From the NCBI GenBank assembly GCA_028829895.1, contig CM054181.1, positions 66,703,259 to 66,767,258 on the forward strand: DNA of 64,000 bases. The letters run 5' to 3'. The notes under the pieces are model-generated. The model was given only the letters and a program-made list of their open reading frames with translations, did not search any database and was not told the origin of the DNA. This DNA comes from Sinotaia quadrata (lineage: Eukaryota > Mollusca > Gastropoda > Architaenioglossa > Viviparidae). Below are positions 53,801 to 64,000 of this stretch, in pieces (positions within the stretch are counted from its first letter, which is position 1; each line of letters opens with the position of its first letter). A program made the position numbers and the translations under genes.

Positions 53801-56800
53801 TATTTAAAGAAAATGTCTATTTCACGAGCGAAATTCTGTTTTGTCAACTAAAATTAATAACGGCCGCCGAATAAGATTCCGGAAGTGTTAGAAAAGGACT
53901 CGTATGCTGAAGAGCTCATAGCAGACGACAGAGAAGCAGTTAGAGTTACGCCGCCGTTAGCTCTATTGAACGCACGGTAAGTTTTTCGTCCTGTCATAAT
54001 CGATCGTGAAAAAAAAAATTGAAAATGAAAAAGAAAGCGGAAGATTTCTTTTGGAAGCGGAAGAGCGGGAGATTCGAGGTAAAAGCGGGAGATTCTTCCG
54101 CTAAAAGCGGAAGGTAGGCAGGTATGTATAAGATCCACATAACCTCTCCTCTTAGGAGATAAATCATTTTTTAAAAATTCTTTGCTGATTGCTTAGGTTC
54201 CTTTAACTCCTATCTTCCTTTTATCTGTTCTCCAATCTCTGGTAAGGCATATTTTTCTTTACTATTTTTTTTTTTGGGGGGGGGGAGGAGGTATTTAATA
54301 CCCGAGCTGTTCGCCTGCCCTGAAATCAAGGTTGCCTATGTTGCATTCTGGGTGACTAAATGTGTTTTAAGTGTGGCAGCCCCCCCAAAATATATGGAGT
54401 GCTGCTAGTAGTAAAAGTATGTACAAATTGCAATAAATACCTATTGTTCTTACATAATTTGTATTAGTAAAATATTAATTAAGGTTTAAATGAGAGTGAG
54501 TGTGAGAGTACAGTCCTGCTTTTCCTTGTCTTTCTAAACTGTCTGAATGAACGTTAAGTGACCTGTTTAGAGGCACAACAATAAGTACTGCATAAAAGAA
54601 GGAATATTATTACTTTATCTCCAGTCTGGCATTTTATGTGGCCTGACCAGCTCCAGAACTAAGCTGCTTATGTAACTGCTACAATTGGTTCATGTTGATT
54701 GACTCAGCCGAAAGAAAAGGCTGTCTCAACTACTATATCTGCATTTCGTCAGTCCACGTCAAACCACGCTTCATTCACAGGACCCAAGAGACAGAACTAC
54801 TGGTGCTGTTTTCAAGCTGAAGGCTGATTCTTCTTGAGCTCAGTTAAGTCAAACGAGAAAGTTTCAAAAGACATTAACATTCCTATACCTGTGCATGAAA
54901 CACTTAATTGTGATGACTTTTAAAAGACCCATTTTATTTTGATTCCTTAGACATTACTCCTCCGTTTTCTATTTTCTTTTCTTTATTAAATTCTTTTACA
55001 TTTATAATCTCTGTATATTGTCCCATTATGTCATGTGTGTATTAGTTACAGGGCTGCATCCACGAGGGTCTGGGGCTTAGAGGTAGACATTAATTATTAA
55101 ATGTTTACCCTAAGACTAGATGGATTGTGATGTGCTATCTTCATTGTGCATCCTTATGTCTATTATTTGTGCATGAATGTGACAAGGAAACAGGGTCAGT
55201 TTCCAGAAAGCAGGCAAGGGAGTAATCAACTAACACTAATTTTCTCATCTTTCTCTCCTCCTGCACTCACACATAACAATATGCCACCACACTCACTACA
55301 CGTTAGTAAATAACCTAAGAATTTTGTCTCTGGTATCAAGCTTCTGGGTTTGAAGGAAATGAATGTTGTCTTCCATGTGGTATGAGCTTGCAAGTACACC
55401 AGTCCTAAGTGTTGTTAGAAACTTGGCCTGATGGGTTCACTATAAGGGAAATGACAGCAGCTGTTGTAACTTTGCCCACACAAGGTCAGTACTGGGAGAA
55501 ATCATTTCTACAGACATGAAATTCTTCTCCATTAGATTGGATACTTCACCACTGGTTTTTCAAGCAGTAAGTCTTTATTGAGAGTCCACACATAGACCTG
55601 TTTGCCACAAGATTCAAAACTCAGTGTTTACCAGTGTTTGTCTAGCCTTTCTCAGATCTGACCACATACACAGTCAATCAAGTGGGAAAACATGCTGGCC
55701 TATGGCTAGGCACCAGCCATATTGATTCCACAAATTCTGGTAAATTAGGTAAACTCCAGTCTAATTTGGATAACCCTTTTCAAATGGAGAAAAGCAAAGA
55801 TAAGCATAAAGCTTTGGAAATTGAGGGAACTGTCAGTCAGACAAAACTTGCTCAACCTCAAGTCAAATCCAGAATTGTTAGCATTTCACCATGAGGTTCG
55901 TATCAAAACTGCAAAGGAAGGTGTTTATTAATCCAGCAGTTAGTGTGTATCCTGGCTACTAGAAATATGATGGTATAGCAGGCTAAATGAAAGCTGTTAG
56001 TATGATATTAAAGGGTTAAACTGAGTTATTCATATGGCCATGAATCACGAGAAAACTGTCAGTTTCAATGATTAAGACTGACAGATCTATGTTTGTTGAC
56101 TCTTTAATGAACTAAACACCTTCAAACAAAGATATGTGAGATATTATGTATGACCAATAAGAATGAGACAAGTCCAAAAAGTTGCCTGCATGGGATTTAG
56201 AAACATTGCAGAATTATTTAAATTCAAACTTCTAGGAACTAGAAAGTAAAAAGAATTTAAAAGTTGTCTTTTAAATCCTCTCTGTGATGACATATAACAT
56301 CAGCAAAATACATTTTTTCCTTGGAGATTCCTCTAAAATTACTCCCATAAGTGAAGTACTGGGTATTCAGTAAATCATAACCTACCCACCCTTTTGCAAA
56401 ATTTTTCAGAAGTCTTCTTCATGCAGGACTTATTTAGGTCATTATATATTAGGGTTGGGAACTGATTCCAACTAAAAATAAGAAGTCCTGGGGAAAGATT
56501 TGACTATGAGGACAGGCTCCCCTAGGAAAATAATCTAAAAATCTAAATCAAACTATGTGTTATCAGGTGTATCATGGGGATCAAAGGTTACTTTGAATTT
56601 CAAAACAAAAGATTATTTATTTACCTCAACAAACTAAATGAACTACCAAATGAAATAATGGCCCAACTCAATAAGCAAAACAAATTAATAATTGCACATT
56701 AGTGAATGGCAATTATATCAAATGAAACTGCTAGGAGAAATAATTTTTAAAAATTATTTACTTTTGTAATAATTGCTCCAACAATGAACTCATTCTGAAA

Positions 56801-59007
56801 TATTAATCTGAGAGAATAGACTAGTTTAACAGATTTCTTTTTAGCCAGAAGTAAAGGTGGGGGGGAGGTAAAGATACACTCTTCATTCACTCCTCCTAAC
56901 CCTGCTGATTTAGCCATCCAACTTAATGCTGACAAAAAAGTGACACCAGAGAGAGCTATCTTTAGGGAGTGTTTTCACATAGGAATTTTATATTTTTATA
57001 CTGTTTCTGATCTGTGTGGAATGCACACAGTCTTCAATTGCAAATCAATCTCAGGAGGCAGAGCTAATCTTTCTCCAGCCACATCTCAGAGTATAAAAAG
57101 GACATGACTCACAGGGTAAGATCTTTATCACTTATCTTCCCCTGGAAGGTCAATCTGGGCCTCGTATAGGATCTGGTTTGTATGTGTTAAGAAAATGTAT
57201 GGGTCTCCTAAGGTGTACTCATCTGATAAGCATGCAGGAAGAAATTTAAATTTATGAAAAAATTCCTATTTATTTATTTATTTACAGTACTACAGTTAAA
57301 AACTTAAAATATTAAATGTTTATACCCATCATTGCATACAGCTTTGCAGTGAGTACTTCTATGTGATGGTTAGAATGAGAAAAACAAATTAAATCATATC
57401 AAGAAACACTATGAAGTATGATTTTTATATAAACACACCCTAAACTAAGGATTATTTGTTTGTTCATTTCAGAGTATGAATTTTTTGTCAAACTAACCGT
57501 TTCAGAGTACCAAAAATTGTGGGTTCCATGATATAGTCTGTGCTAGAAAATTGTTCTCGACATTCAGCCTGCATTGCTTGTCTCTCCTCCTCATCTTCCA
57601 TGTCTGCATCTGGAGACTATAAATACCTTTGTGTGATACATGAACAACTGGTGAGCACTATCACATCATTATAACTCTTGAAAATTTTAGGCTGCTAACA
57701 CATGATTGTATTAGTATCAGTCACTCAACTGAAGAAAGCATAGCAATTAGCAATGTTAAATATTTTGTGTGGTATATAACCCCTATTCAACTTATATGAG
57801 TAAACCATGAGCATATTTGTTAAATATAAGTTTATATTAAATAAATGATTGTTTTTGTTTAATCCTTTGTGAACCTTATTTTGTAATTTGAATGTCTAGT
57901 ACTAGTACTAGTAGTAGGGGGTGTTTCTCAGGAAAATTAATCAAACTACAAGCCACTAAGTATTTGCATACATTTGTAAAGATTTAGATGCTGGATCACT
58001 TATGTCCATCCCTTTCTACCTGTAGTGTTAGAAGAAATTATTTTGATACATTTACTGGCAATTGTGAAAAGTGGGGAATATTATACAGAAATATATTTTA
58101 ATGCTAACAGCAAGGTATGTGACCTCCAACTGTAGATAAATATTCTAGAAGCTGGATAAATATTCTATTTCTAGTATAGCATAGGCATAATTCTCTATAA
58201 ACTTGTGATCAGTGATCCCTCTATATCAAAGCAATATAAAGCTGTGTTTCAACTTTTAATAATTATGCAAAAATATACTGGTATTAGTGGTAAAACTAAA
58301 ATAATAGGGGGAAAAAAGATAATGTGCCTAAATACACGACGTCACATGCTCTGATGTTGAGAAGTCACTATCCATAAATAGACTGTATTTGTAAAGTTGT
58401 TTCTTTTTTATGTAAGTATGCCCATGCCAGTACTTAAGAACAGTTAGCTACAACTAAGACTAAGAGTAAGACAGTAAGTAGGAGTCATATATGATATACT
58501 GCATAGAGATCAATTGTTTCATTGTCCATAACTGGTGTGCAGTGTTGGGAATCATCGAAATATTTGTTTACTCTAAGAAACTGACGACTTCTTATTTAAC
58601 AGATTTATGCTATTACTTATATGACGACGAGCGAATAAAAAGTTCGGAAGCAAAAGAACAAACTTATTTATTTTATTCAAGAATCAGTAACATATATTTT
58701 AGGAGTCATGTTGTTATGATGTTATTTTCACAGCAAATTCAACATTAGAGCTTCATATCCTTTAATATTTTTAAATATAGTTTCATGATGAATACATATG
58801 TAAAATAACCGTATATCACTAATTGTATCCTTGTAAATGTAATAGTTCTAATACATATGTGCCATTGTCAAAGGTGAATAAATTAAATAGGGCTATATTT
58901 TCAGTCTTATTTCTATATTATAAGCGATGAAATATTAAAAGTATAACAAATTAAACGCTTACGCCAGGATATTCGTCAGACATGTTGTCATCTTCATAGT
59001 CTGCCAT
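38847..59007 (-). CDS. NELFCD: Negative elongation factor C/D, 15 exons, 580 aa
   Basis: Exons in order on the minus strand: 58963-59007, 57498-57616, 51091-51200, 49650-49759, 47920-48027, 45960-46112, 45389-45519, 45009-45129, 44769-44835, 44412-44524, 43417-43553, 42005-42119, 39944-40039, 39324-39464 and 38847-39023. The total is 1743 nt (580 aa plus stop), close to the human length. All junctions are GT/AG with matching phases. Conserved stretches include [120 protein letters not shown] and [22 protein letters not shown]. In the family, NELF-C/D binds NELF-A and is part of the four-subunit NELF complex that, with DSIF, holds RNA polymerase II at promoter-proximal pauses. The acidic N-terminus ([15 protein letters not shown]) also fits. 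Orthology is clear. Confidence 0.97.
41761..42014. repeat. About 125 bp tandem repeat copying the NELFCD exon 12 donor
   Basis: 'aactggcacattaata' (41761) and 'aactggcatattaata' (41891) mark two copies; the exon end reads 'aactagcacaagg' at 42011. The intronic sequence at about 41877-41895 repeats the last coding bases and donor of exon 12 (+ strand 'gtctgacctc(a/g)tcaact'). Copies are about 80% similar by eye. Confidence 0.8.
42125..42240. repeat. Short tandem repeat beside the exon 12 acceptor
   Basis: 'ataaatctgaacccactta' recurs three times with variable A-rich spacers, starting a few bases upstream of NELFCD exon 12. Confidence 0.75.
43030..43453. repeat. About 44 bp minisatellite made from the end of NELFCD exon 11
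   Basis: About nine copies. The first unit is the last 35 or so coding bases of exon 11 plus its donor and the first intron bases. On the + strand the donor region 'aaaactcacttga' or close variants recurs near 43411, 43366, 43322, 43279, 43236, 43192, 43149, 43102 and 43047, each followed by a diverged copy of the exon end ('ggcagcc...ttcca(a/g)tatctgctat'). Divergence rises away from the exon. Confidence 0.92.
44020..44170. repeat. About 60 bp tandem repeat, about 2.5 copies
   Basis: 'acttta(t)atctaaagatca' and 'tctagataat' phrases repeat with changes, in intron 10 of NELFCD. Confidence 0.7.
44171..44410. repeat. About 62 bp tandem repeat, 4 copies, abutting exon 10 donor
   Basis: 'caatcccagtcaagatgtat' (one copy has a 'cccggccgag' variant) followed by 'ctgaaaacaatatagctgaa' and 'aatctagtgaaaactgc'. 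The last unit ends about 10 bases from the NELFCD exon 10 donor, but does not include exon sequence. Confidence 0.9.
46113..47919 (-). other. Intron 5 of NELFCD, no recognised gene
   Basis: 1.8 kb. A less AT-rich block lies at about 46500-47100 with open frames up to 92 codons, but nothing resembles a known protein. It could be an old repeat copy. Confidence 0.55.
48380..48890. repeat. About 34 bp minisatellite, about 14 copies
   Basis: 'gtcagtaaagcagcagtaag' plus 'tcaaagccactatgt' or 'tcaaaaccagtctgtat', in intron 4 of NELFCD. Two sequence classes of unit occupy the left and right halves, so the array has spread in two phases. Confidence 0.93.
49141..49170. repeat. Poly-T followed by poly-G tract
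   Basis: A run of over 20 T, then seven or more G, in NELFCD intron 4. Similar tracts occur at about 54262-54287 and, as A then G, at about 1046-1067. Confidence 0.85.
49855..50075. repeat. About 35 bp minisatellite, about 6 copies
   Basis: 'gaaacaaaagctccaaaaga' followed by 'agtataatttatat'. The later copies are nearly identical, so the array expanded recently. It is in intron 3 of NELFCD. Confidence 0.92.
50711..50930 (+). pseudogene. Ty3/gypsy integrase fragment
   Basis: In one frame the sequence reads CQSCDICQR, then a [21 protein letters not shown] stretch and [12 protein letters not shown]. This is the end of the integrase zinc finger and the first catalytic Asp region of a gypsy-type integrase. 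There is an in-frame TGA at 50861 and no flanking pol sequence that I can recognise. It lies in NELFCD intron 3, antisense to the gene. It differs clearly from the integrase of the full element, so it comes from another family. Confidence 0.8.
51385..51520. repeat. About 65 bp tandem duplication
   Basis: 'ttaaccctacca' plus 'agcag(a/t)aaa' and 'cttgaaac(g/a)gtg' occurs twice, in NELFCD intron 2. Confidence 0.75.
53693..53704 (-). promoter_or_regulatory. YY1-like motif inside the DNA transposon
   Basis: The minus strand reads caaaATGGCGGC, the core of known YY1 sites, which often lie at transcription starts. The surroundings are richer in CpG than the rest of the intron. Confidence 0.35.
53854..53980 (+). 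other. Exon-like segment in the transposon's right part
   Basis: After two adjacent stops, one + strand frame stays open for about 39 codons, reading for example [17 protein letters not shown] and [15 protein letters not shown], and ends at a strong donor-like gtaagt. It has a charged, protein-like composition, but no acceptor or homologue is apparent. It could be a remnant of a transposon gene. Confidence 0.3.
54133..57497 (-). other. Remainder of NELFCD intron 2
   Basis: 3.4 kb without recognised genes. Short frames (for example 55682-55894, +) have no supporting features. Confidence 0.55.
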
Positions 59008-59079
59008 TTTCTACAAGAAGATGGGGGAAATGACCGAGCTGTTGATGTTTTCAAAAGCATAGTACATATACTTTTAATT

Positions 59080-59092
59080 GGCCGCCATTTTC
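59080..59092 (-). promoter_or_regulatory. YY1-like motif upstream of NELFCD
   Basis: The minus strand reads gaaaATGGCGGCC about 73 bp before the NELFCD ATG, a position typical of YY1 sites in TATA-less housekeeping promoters. The flank is CpG-richer than the region. The true start site is not known. Confidence 0.55.
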
Positions 59093-59116
59093 ATATATTG
59101 GGTTTCCGTATCCGTC

Positions 59117-59162
59117 TCACGCACGCACACACACACACACACACACACGCGCCCGCGCGGTA
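59117..59162. repeat. (CA)n run with CpG-rich end near NELFCD promoter
   Basis: About 14 CA units followed by 'cgcgcccgcgcgg', one of the most CpG-dense spots in the window, about 110-155 bp before the NELFCD ATG. Confidence 0.85.
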
Positions 59163-60837
59163 TTTTAGATATGAACGAGCCAGATACCTAAACAAGCATA
59201 TATCCTACCACTAAAAGCAAACACTCGAAATACTCTAAATAACCCATTCTTAGATGCTCTGCATGTTTTAGTTCATCCAACCAAAATTATTAGGCTGCTC
59301 TATTTTCATACGTCCGGCGGAAAAACAATCGTGAGCGTGACAATTTAGTGTAATCATGCAACTGAAAAATAAATAAAGCGTCAAATTATTATTGTTTTGC
59401 TGTTATTATTAAATGTGTATGATTTACGTTAACAGTTTATAATCCCATAATTAAAAATAATACGTCGCTTAAAGATTACTGAATCGAAATGGGTAAAGAT
59501 ACAACTTTTTGTTAGCCAAACTATTAGGCAACATTGATAACCCAATGCACCGAGATTAAAATTTCTATCCCCAAACAATGACAATATCTATACATATATG
59601 GTAAACACAATGTTTTAATTCTTGTCTAAACTAATGCAAAATCTAAAGTGAGTATATCTAAATGTACCAGAGTGTTGAACAGAAGAGCAAATGTCTAACT
59701 CTAAGGGATTCACATCTGCTTCCATCAAATTTTGCAAATGGGTGCAAAGTTTTAAGGGGGATGAATACAAAAGGTGAGGGGGATGAATACAAAAGGTGGG
59801 GCTGGGTAATGATTGGAAAAGAGGGATGATTAATGATAGTTTAGACGAATAAATATTGCAAGAAATCAATTTTACTGTATAAAAATTGTTTTTGTTTCTG
59901 CATATTCTTCATTCTTTTAATAAAGATACACGTAGAAACCTATACAGTACATTCACATAATTTCATTATTTGATAGGACATAATAGCCACGACAGTGCAG
60001 CAAAATTAAAAATGTTATTTTTTGTTTCCCTGAGGGGTGTCTCAAGTCCTAAAGACATTTATTTTTTCTTTGTGAGTAAACTAGATAAGTCTATTAGACA
60101 ATGCAATTATACTAATGTCAAGGATGAGTGAGTACATTTTTAAGTGGAAACAGTGCATCTTAAGGTATAGAAAACATAAAATAATTTACCAAATTATTTG
60201 GCTATAATGGTAGAATTAAATTGATTTGTTTCATGATTTTTAATTTTTGTCTTGTAATATCACACTGGTATAAAATCCACCACAGTTTTAAGCATGTGTT
60301 ATCATACTGTTATAGATAAATTATTGCCCAGAAAGTTCATTTTTAGCGCATAGCAGACACAAAATAACAAGATATATGACCAGCTTTTCATAAAATAGAT
60401 TTTTAAATCACAAGATCATAAACCAAATCATCCACATTTTGCTGATAATACACACACATGAGACAATATAAAATCATCATCATATAATTTATTCCTTTAC
60501 TAGAAGGTACAATCTGCAAGATGGCTATGCTTCAGTCATACTATGTACACTGTACAGATTCAACAATACATAAAGGCAGTTTTACGTACAGTTCAGTCTT
60601 TGAACAAGGTGTTCACTACAGTTAGAGCTGATGTATTCCAAAGAAGACAGATACAGCTGCATATTTGCATAATAATATTAAAAAGGAATATGTTTGTTTC
60701 TTTTAAAGTTCTCACATGTGCACTGAAGCTAAAACAATGATCACAAGCATATTCTAACAAAACGTGTGAACGTTTCCAGCGCTCAGTTACCAGTCAGATC
60801 AAATTCTACTAACTTAAAATACATATATAAAAAATAT
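59163..60837. other. Upstream flank of NELFCD
   Basis: AT-rich, with one short direct repeat at 59755-59797 ('gggggatgaatacaaaaggt' twice). No gene recognised. Confidence 0.55.
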
Positions 60838-61198
60838 TAGGGCAGCAGATTTTAATGATTAACTCACTGATTAATCATTAAAAAGTTTTAACTGATTACA
60901 AAATTTATTTAAATTAAATTTTTGATTAAAATTTTGCGTGTTACTGATTTCAATCTGGTAAACAGCCCATTTCAGGTTATAATTTTTTTAAAAGTATGAT
61001 AGTAAAACATTCAACCTGCTCCAGGAATATGTCAGCAATTAATCCAAAGAGCACAGCTTTACAAAAATTGTGCTTTTAATACTTTAAAAATTATGCAACA
61101 AATAACTTATTGCTGATTTTTCAAACTGTTGAAATTGATTAACTGGCTATTAAAAGGCATTTGATTAATTAAGTTTATTTTAACCAGTTACAACCCTA
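60838..61198. mobile_element. Possible hAT-like MITE
   Basis: A 361 bp stretch begins tagggcagca and ends (reverse-complemented) tagggttgta, with 'gattaat' and 'taatcatta' subterminal repeats, a look common in hAT elements. No clear 8-bp target duplication is present, so the call is weak. Confidence 0.3.
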
Positions 61199-62339
61199 TG
61201 TATATATAAATTTAAATCTTTCCTATGAAATTGAAAGATTATTTGAATTTTTCAATTATTATTTTTATGTTTAGCAACTTTTCAATGAAAATGTGTGCAT
61301 TGTTAAAAATCATTCAAGTATGATCAAAAGAATTTACATATTTCCTGAGATGGTACTAAAATTAGGTTCACTCTACAAGAGCACAATTTATTATCTCCCC
61401 TCCCAACCAGCATCCTTTATTCTCTTTCTTTGTTTCTTAGACAGATGTTTAAATCATCAACATAGGAGGCAGGGGTGGCTTATGTAATACTCAGCAGATA
61501 AAGCAAGGCTTTGAGAAAAATATTTAAACAGAAACAAAATTAAAGATGAAATCATGACTTAAAATTCTGAGACTAAAGGATATAAATGCAGGTGATGTGT
61601 CTGTGTGCTTGTGTATTTGTGTGTAGACACATTGGCATTTCATGCTGATAATATGAGTGAAACACATTTAAATTAATAGTAAACATGATGAAAATTCAGA
61701 AGTGGTGAAAGATGGGAAAGACTTATTTATTCTGATGAAGCCATTCAATTGATCAGGTCTGCCAAAGACGAGAAAAAGCAAACTAGATTTTAATATAAGT
61801 TTTTGACTCCAGAAACAACATGGCAGCATTAGGCTGGATCAAATGAGGAAAATATCCACCACCCATACTATTACTGAATCATCTTTTTTTTTCTTTCCAG
61901 ATCTGAACAAACCTGCACATATACTGGTGCCAAACATTGGGATATGGCATCAAAACCAATTATTTCAGCCCTACAATGTGCACAAGTCCTAGTAACTTCT
62001 GCTCAATTTAAATGTAATTAGAAACAAGTATAAACTAGACAAAATAAAATACATATTCGTTGATGTGAACTGCGACAAAAGTAACAATATTTTTTTAAAA
62101 ATATTTAGAGTGCATGTAACACAAGATAATATTAAAAGCAGCATATTGCATTCACCAAAAAATGATTTTCCCACTCTCATAAACATGGTGACTAAAGAAA
62201 TGCAGGACTTTGTCAGGTGAATTTTCTGAAGTTACCATTTCAGAGACCGGCAATGCAACCCAATCTCTTATACATAGAACCTTTAAAAGACACCCAGAAA
62301 TTCACAAATAGCCACCGCACACAACAAAACGAGTCTGAG
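61199..62339. other. AT-rich stretch, nothing recognised
   Basis: No coding, RNA or mobile-element signal that I can support. Confidence 0.5.
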
Positions 62340-62825
62340 TTTAGAATTATACTTTGCAATTCACTGAAGAGCAAAGCAAACAGAATATAATTTAAATTGC
62401 TTTGGACTAATTGTACTTCTCTACTGTAATCTATAATTCAATATTGGGACGAGTTCAGATTAATTTTGCATTTCACATTTTAGCAGCGAAGCAACAACAA
62501 AAATTAAAATAAATGTGTCATAGGCAAACTGACCGATTATCACCACACATATAAACTGTAATAAAAATACTGAGTTCAGATGAACTCTGTATTTCACATT
62601 TTAGCAGTAAAGCAACCAAAAAATAATAATAATAAAATTCCTTTAGGTTAGGAAAACTGACCGATAACACTTGCTGTAAACTATAATACAGTAGTAAGAT
62701 AAGTTCAGATGATTTTTTTTCCTGTTCGTATTTTAGATGCAAAGCAAACATAATTTAAATTGCTTTGGGCTAGGCACTCTGACCAATCAGCACACTTCTG
62801 TAGTACTGGGAGGAGTTCAAAAGGA
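62340..62825. repeat. About 120 bp tandem repeat, about 4 copies
   Basis: 'gagttcagat' and variants recur at 62451, 62572, 62701 and 62813. Shared parts include 'tttcacattttagcag', 'aactgaccgat' and 'taatttaaattgcttt'. Confidence 0.85.
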
Positions 62826-64000
62826 AAACTGCACAACTATTTTTTTTTTTACAGAGCAGGATTGCTTTATTTAATTTATCTGGTGTCTTAGTGAATACAA
62901 ATTAGCAATAATTAAATTTTTTTAAAACTCATTCTGAAAATCTGCAACAAAGGACATGTCTTACGTAATACCAACAAAAAAAAAATATATATATATATAA
63001 TAATTGAAAATAATAAAACAATGGTTGCTATCAATTATAATCAATTTATCTTCATACTTCATTTTTATCTTTCTCTTGGTTACATAGGTTTCTTGTTTTA
63101 GTTTTCCTGACTCAAATCTAAACATTAAATCAATCTGAAAGATGGGGGAAAATAACAACTAGGGTATAAATGTCATACCAATAAACCGATGATATTCTGA
63201 ATGACCATTAGAACAATAAAAAAAATACTTTTATCTTTTTTTTTTAAAGTAACTGAGAAAACAGGAACTGAAAGAATAAAACTGAAACTGAAAAGTTTTA
63301 TTTAGCAGTTATTGAAGAAAAAAAGAATATAAATTCATATTTTACGCCTTTACTTCTAGTCCATGGAGCCCCAAATTCCTCAGTAACATTTTTACTATGA
63401 ATTAAATTATTTCCCTAGTATCATTTGTGCATTGTTGGCTGAACTAGATAATTACTAATTACAACAATATGCATTTACAAGAAAAATACATATGCAAATA
63501 TACTTTAAAAAAAAAAAGCATATATTCTGTAATTGTAAAGAATCCTTTAAAACAGATCATAATAGTGAAATGATACTATATTTGTATTATATACACATAG
63601 TAAACAAAATGTACAGCATATTTACATCGTGTGATAAATAAAAAAATTTACACCCAAGATTTTTAAATGTTGTATACAATTCTGACTCTCTTTAGACACT
63701 ACAACAAAAATATTTAATTGTGGGCACACAACTCTCTTTTAAAAAAATTACACATACACCAAGTATACATACTCCCAAGATTAATAATTACACATCCTTT
63801 TAAAAACAATTTTCGTGGTATCAGAGATACCAAACGACATTTAATAATTTTTATCAAAACAATATTAAAAGTAATATTTTAGTTCTAATTGCTGTATTAA
63901 TGTTGTGTGTATTAATGACAAGTGATTATATCTAACATGATGATTAACAAATGGCACACAATATTCAACCACATTCACTATTCTCATCTGCATATTGAAG
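62826..64000. other. AT-rich window end, nothing recognised
   Basis: Homopolymer-rich sequence. It could be UTR or intron of a gene beyond the window; no exon was found. Confidence 0.5.

Larger units (their letters stand above)
51835..54126. mobile_element. 2.29 kb DNA transposon with 14-bp TIRs and 6-bp TSD
   Basis: The left end reads cagacctgcctacc (51835-51848). The right end, reverse-complemented (54113-54126), reads catacctgcctacc: 13 of 14 match. Both ends are flanked by tataag (51829-51834 and 54127-54132), a 6-bp target-site duplication. Just inside each end are short repeated motifs: 'accagaagat' three times on the left, and 'agcgg(a/g)aga' several times on the right. No transposase was recognised, so the copy is probably non-autonomous or decayed. 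The superfamily is not determined; a 6-bp duplication is unusual. It sits in intron 2 of NELFCD. Confidence 0.8.

Noticed and set aside
55682..55894. 70-codon frame in NELFCD intron 2
   Set aside because: Begins with GTG, has no flanking splice sites or homologue I can name.
1..64000. tRNA and rRNA genes
   Set aside because: I looked for T-arm (GGTTCGAATCC-like) boxes and conserved rRNA strings and found none that I could support.

Overview
This is a window of animal nuclear DNA. It is AT-rich, its genes have many small exons with GT-AG introns, and it carries many minisatellites, an intact LTR retrotransposon and DNA-transposon relics. Protein similarity to human orthologues shows a metazoan. 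The AT-richness, intron sizes and the type of retroelement make a lophotrochozoan, probably a mollusc, my best guess, but this is inference and no lineage marker proves it.

Layout. (1) 220-8197, + strand: a complete five-exon MPHOSPH6 gene (163 aa), an RNA-exosome cofactor. (2) 8.2-14.1 kb: non-coding DNA with several tandem repeats and a degenerate family of about 160 bp units. (3) 14104-24904, + strand: a six-exon gene for an 812-aa BTB/BACK/kelch-like protein that I cannot name. (4) 24.9-38.8 kb: intergenic DNA between convergent genes, holding a full-length 8.3 kb LTR retrotransposon on the minus strand (27731-36029). Its two LTRs are both 1546 bp and its single gag-pol ORF has 1454 codons. 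The integrase lies BEFORE reverse transcriptase, the order of the unusual Gmr1-like branch of Ty3/gypsy elements. (5) 38847-59007, - strand: a complete 15-exon NELFCD gene (580 aa), a subunit of the negative elongation factor. Its introns hold a 2.29 kb DNA transposon with 14-bp TIRs and a 6-bp TSD, a dead gypsy integrase fragment and many minisatellites. (6) 59.1-64 kb: AT-rich DNA with a tandem array and a possible hAT-like MITE; no gene recognised.

MPHOSPH6 and NELFCD are both nuclear RNA-metabolism proteins (exosome processing, Pol II pausing), but nothing suggests co-regulation; in an animal genome this is probably chance neighbourhood.

The most notable signals are the retrotransposon with Ty1/copia-like domain order in one uninterrupted ORF, and three places where a tandem repeat has grown out of an exon's 3' end so that the splice donor itself is copied several times in the intron (NELFCD exons 11 and 12, kelch-gene exon 3). 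All exon boundaries were read by hand from splice signals, reading phase and remembered family similarity.
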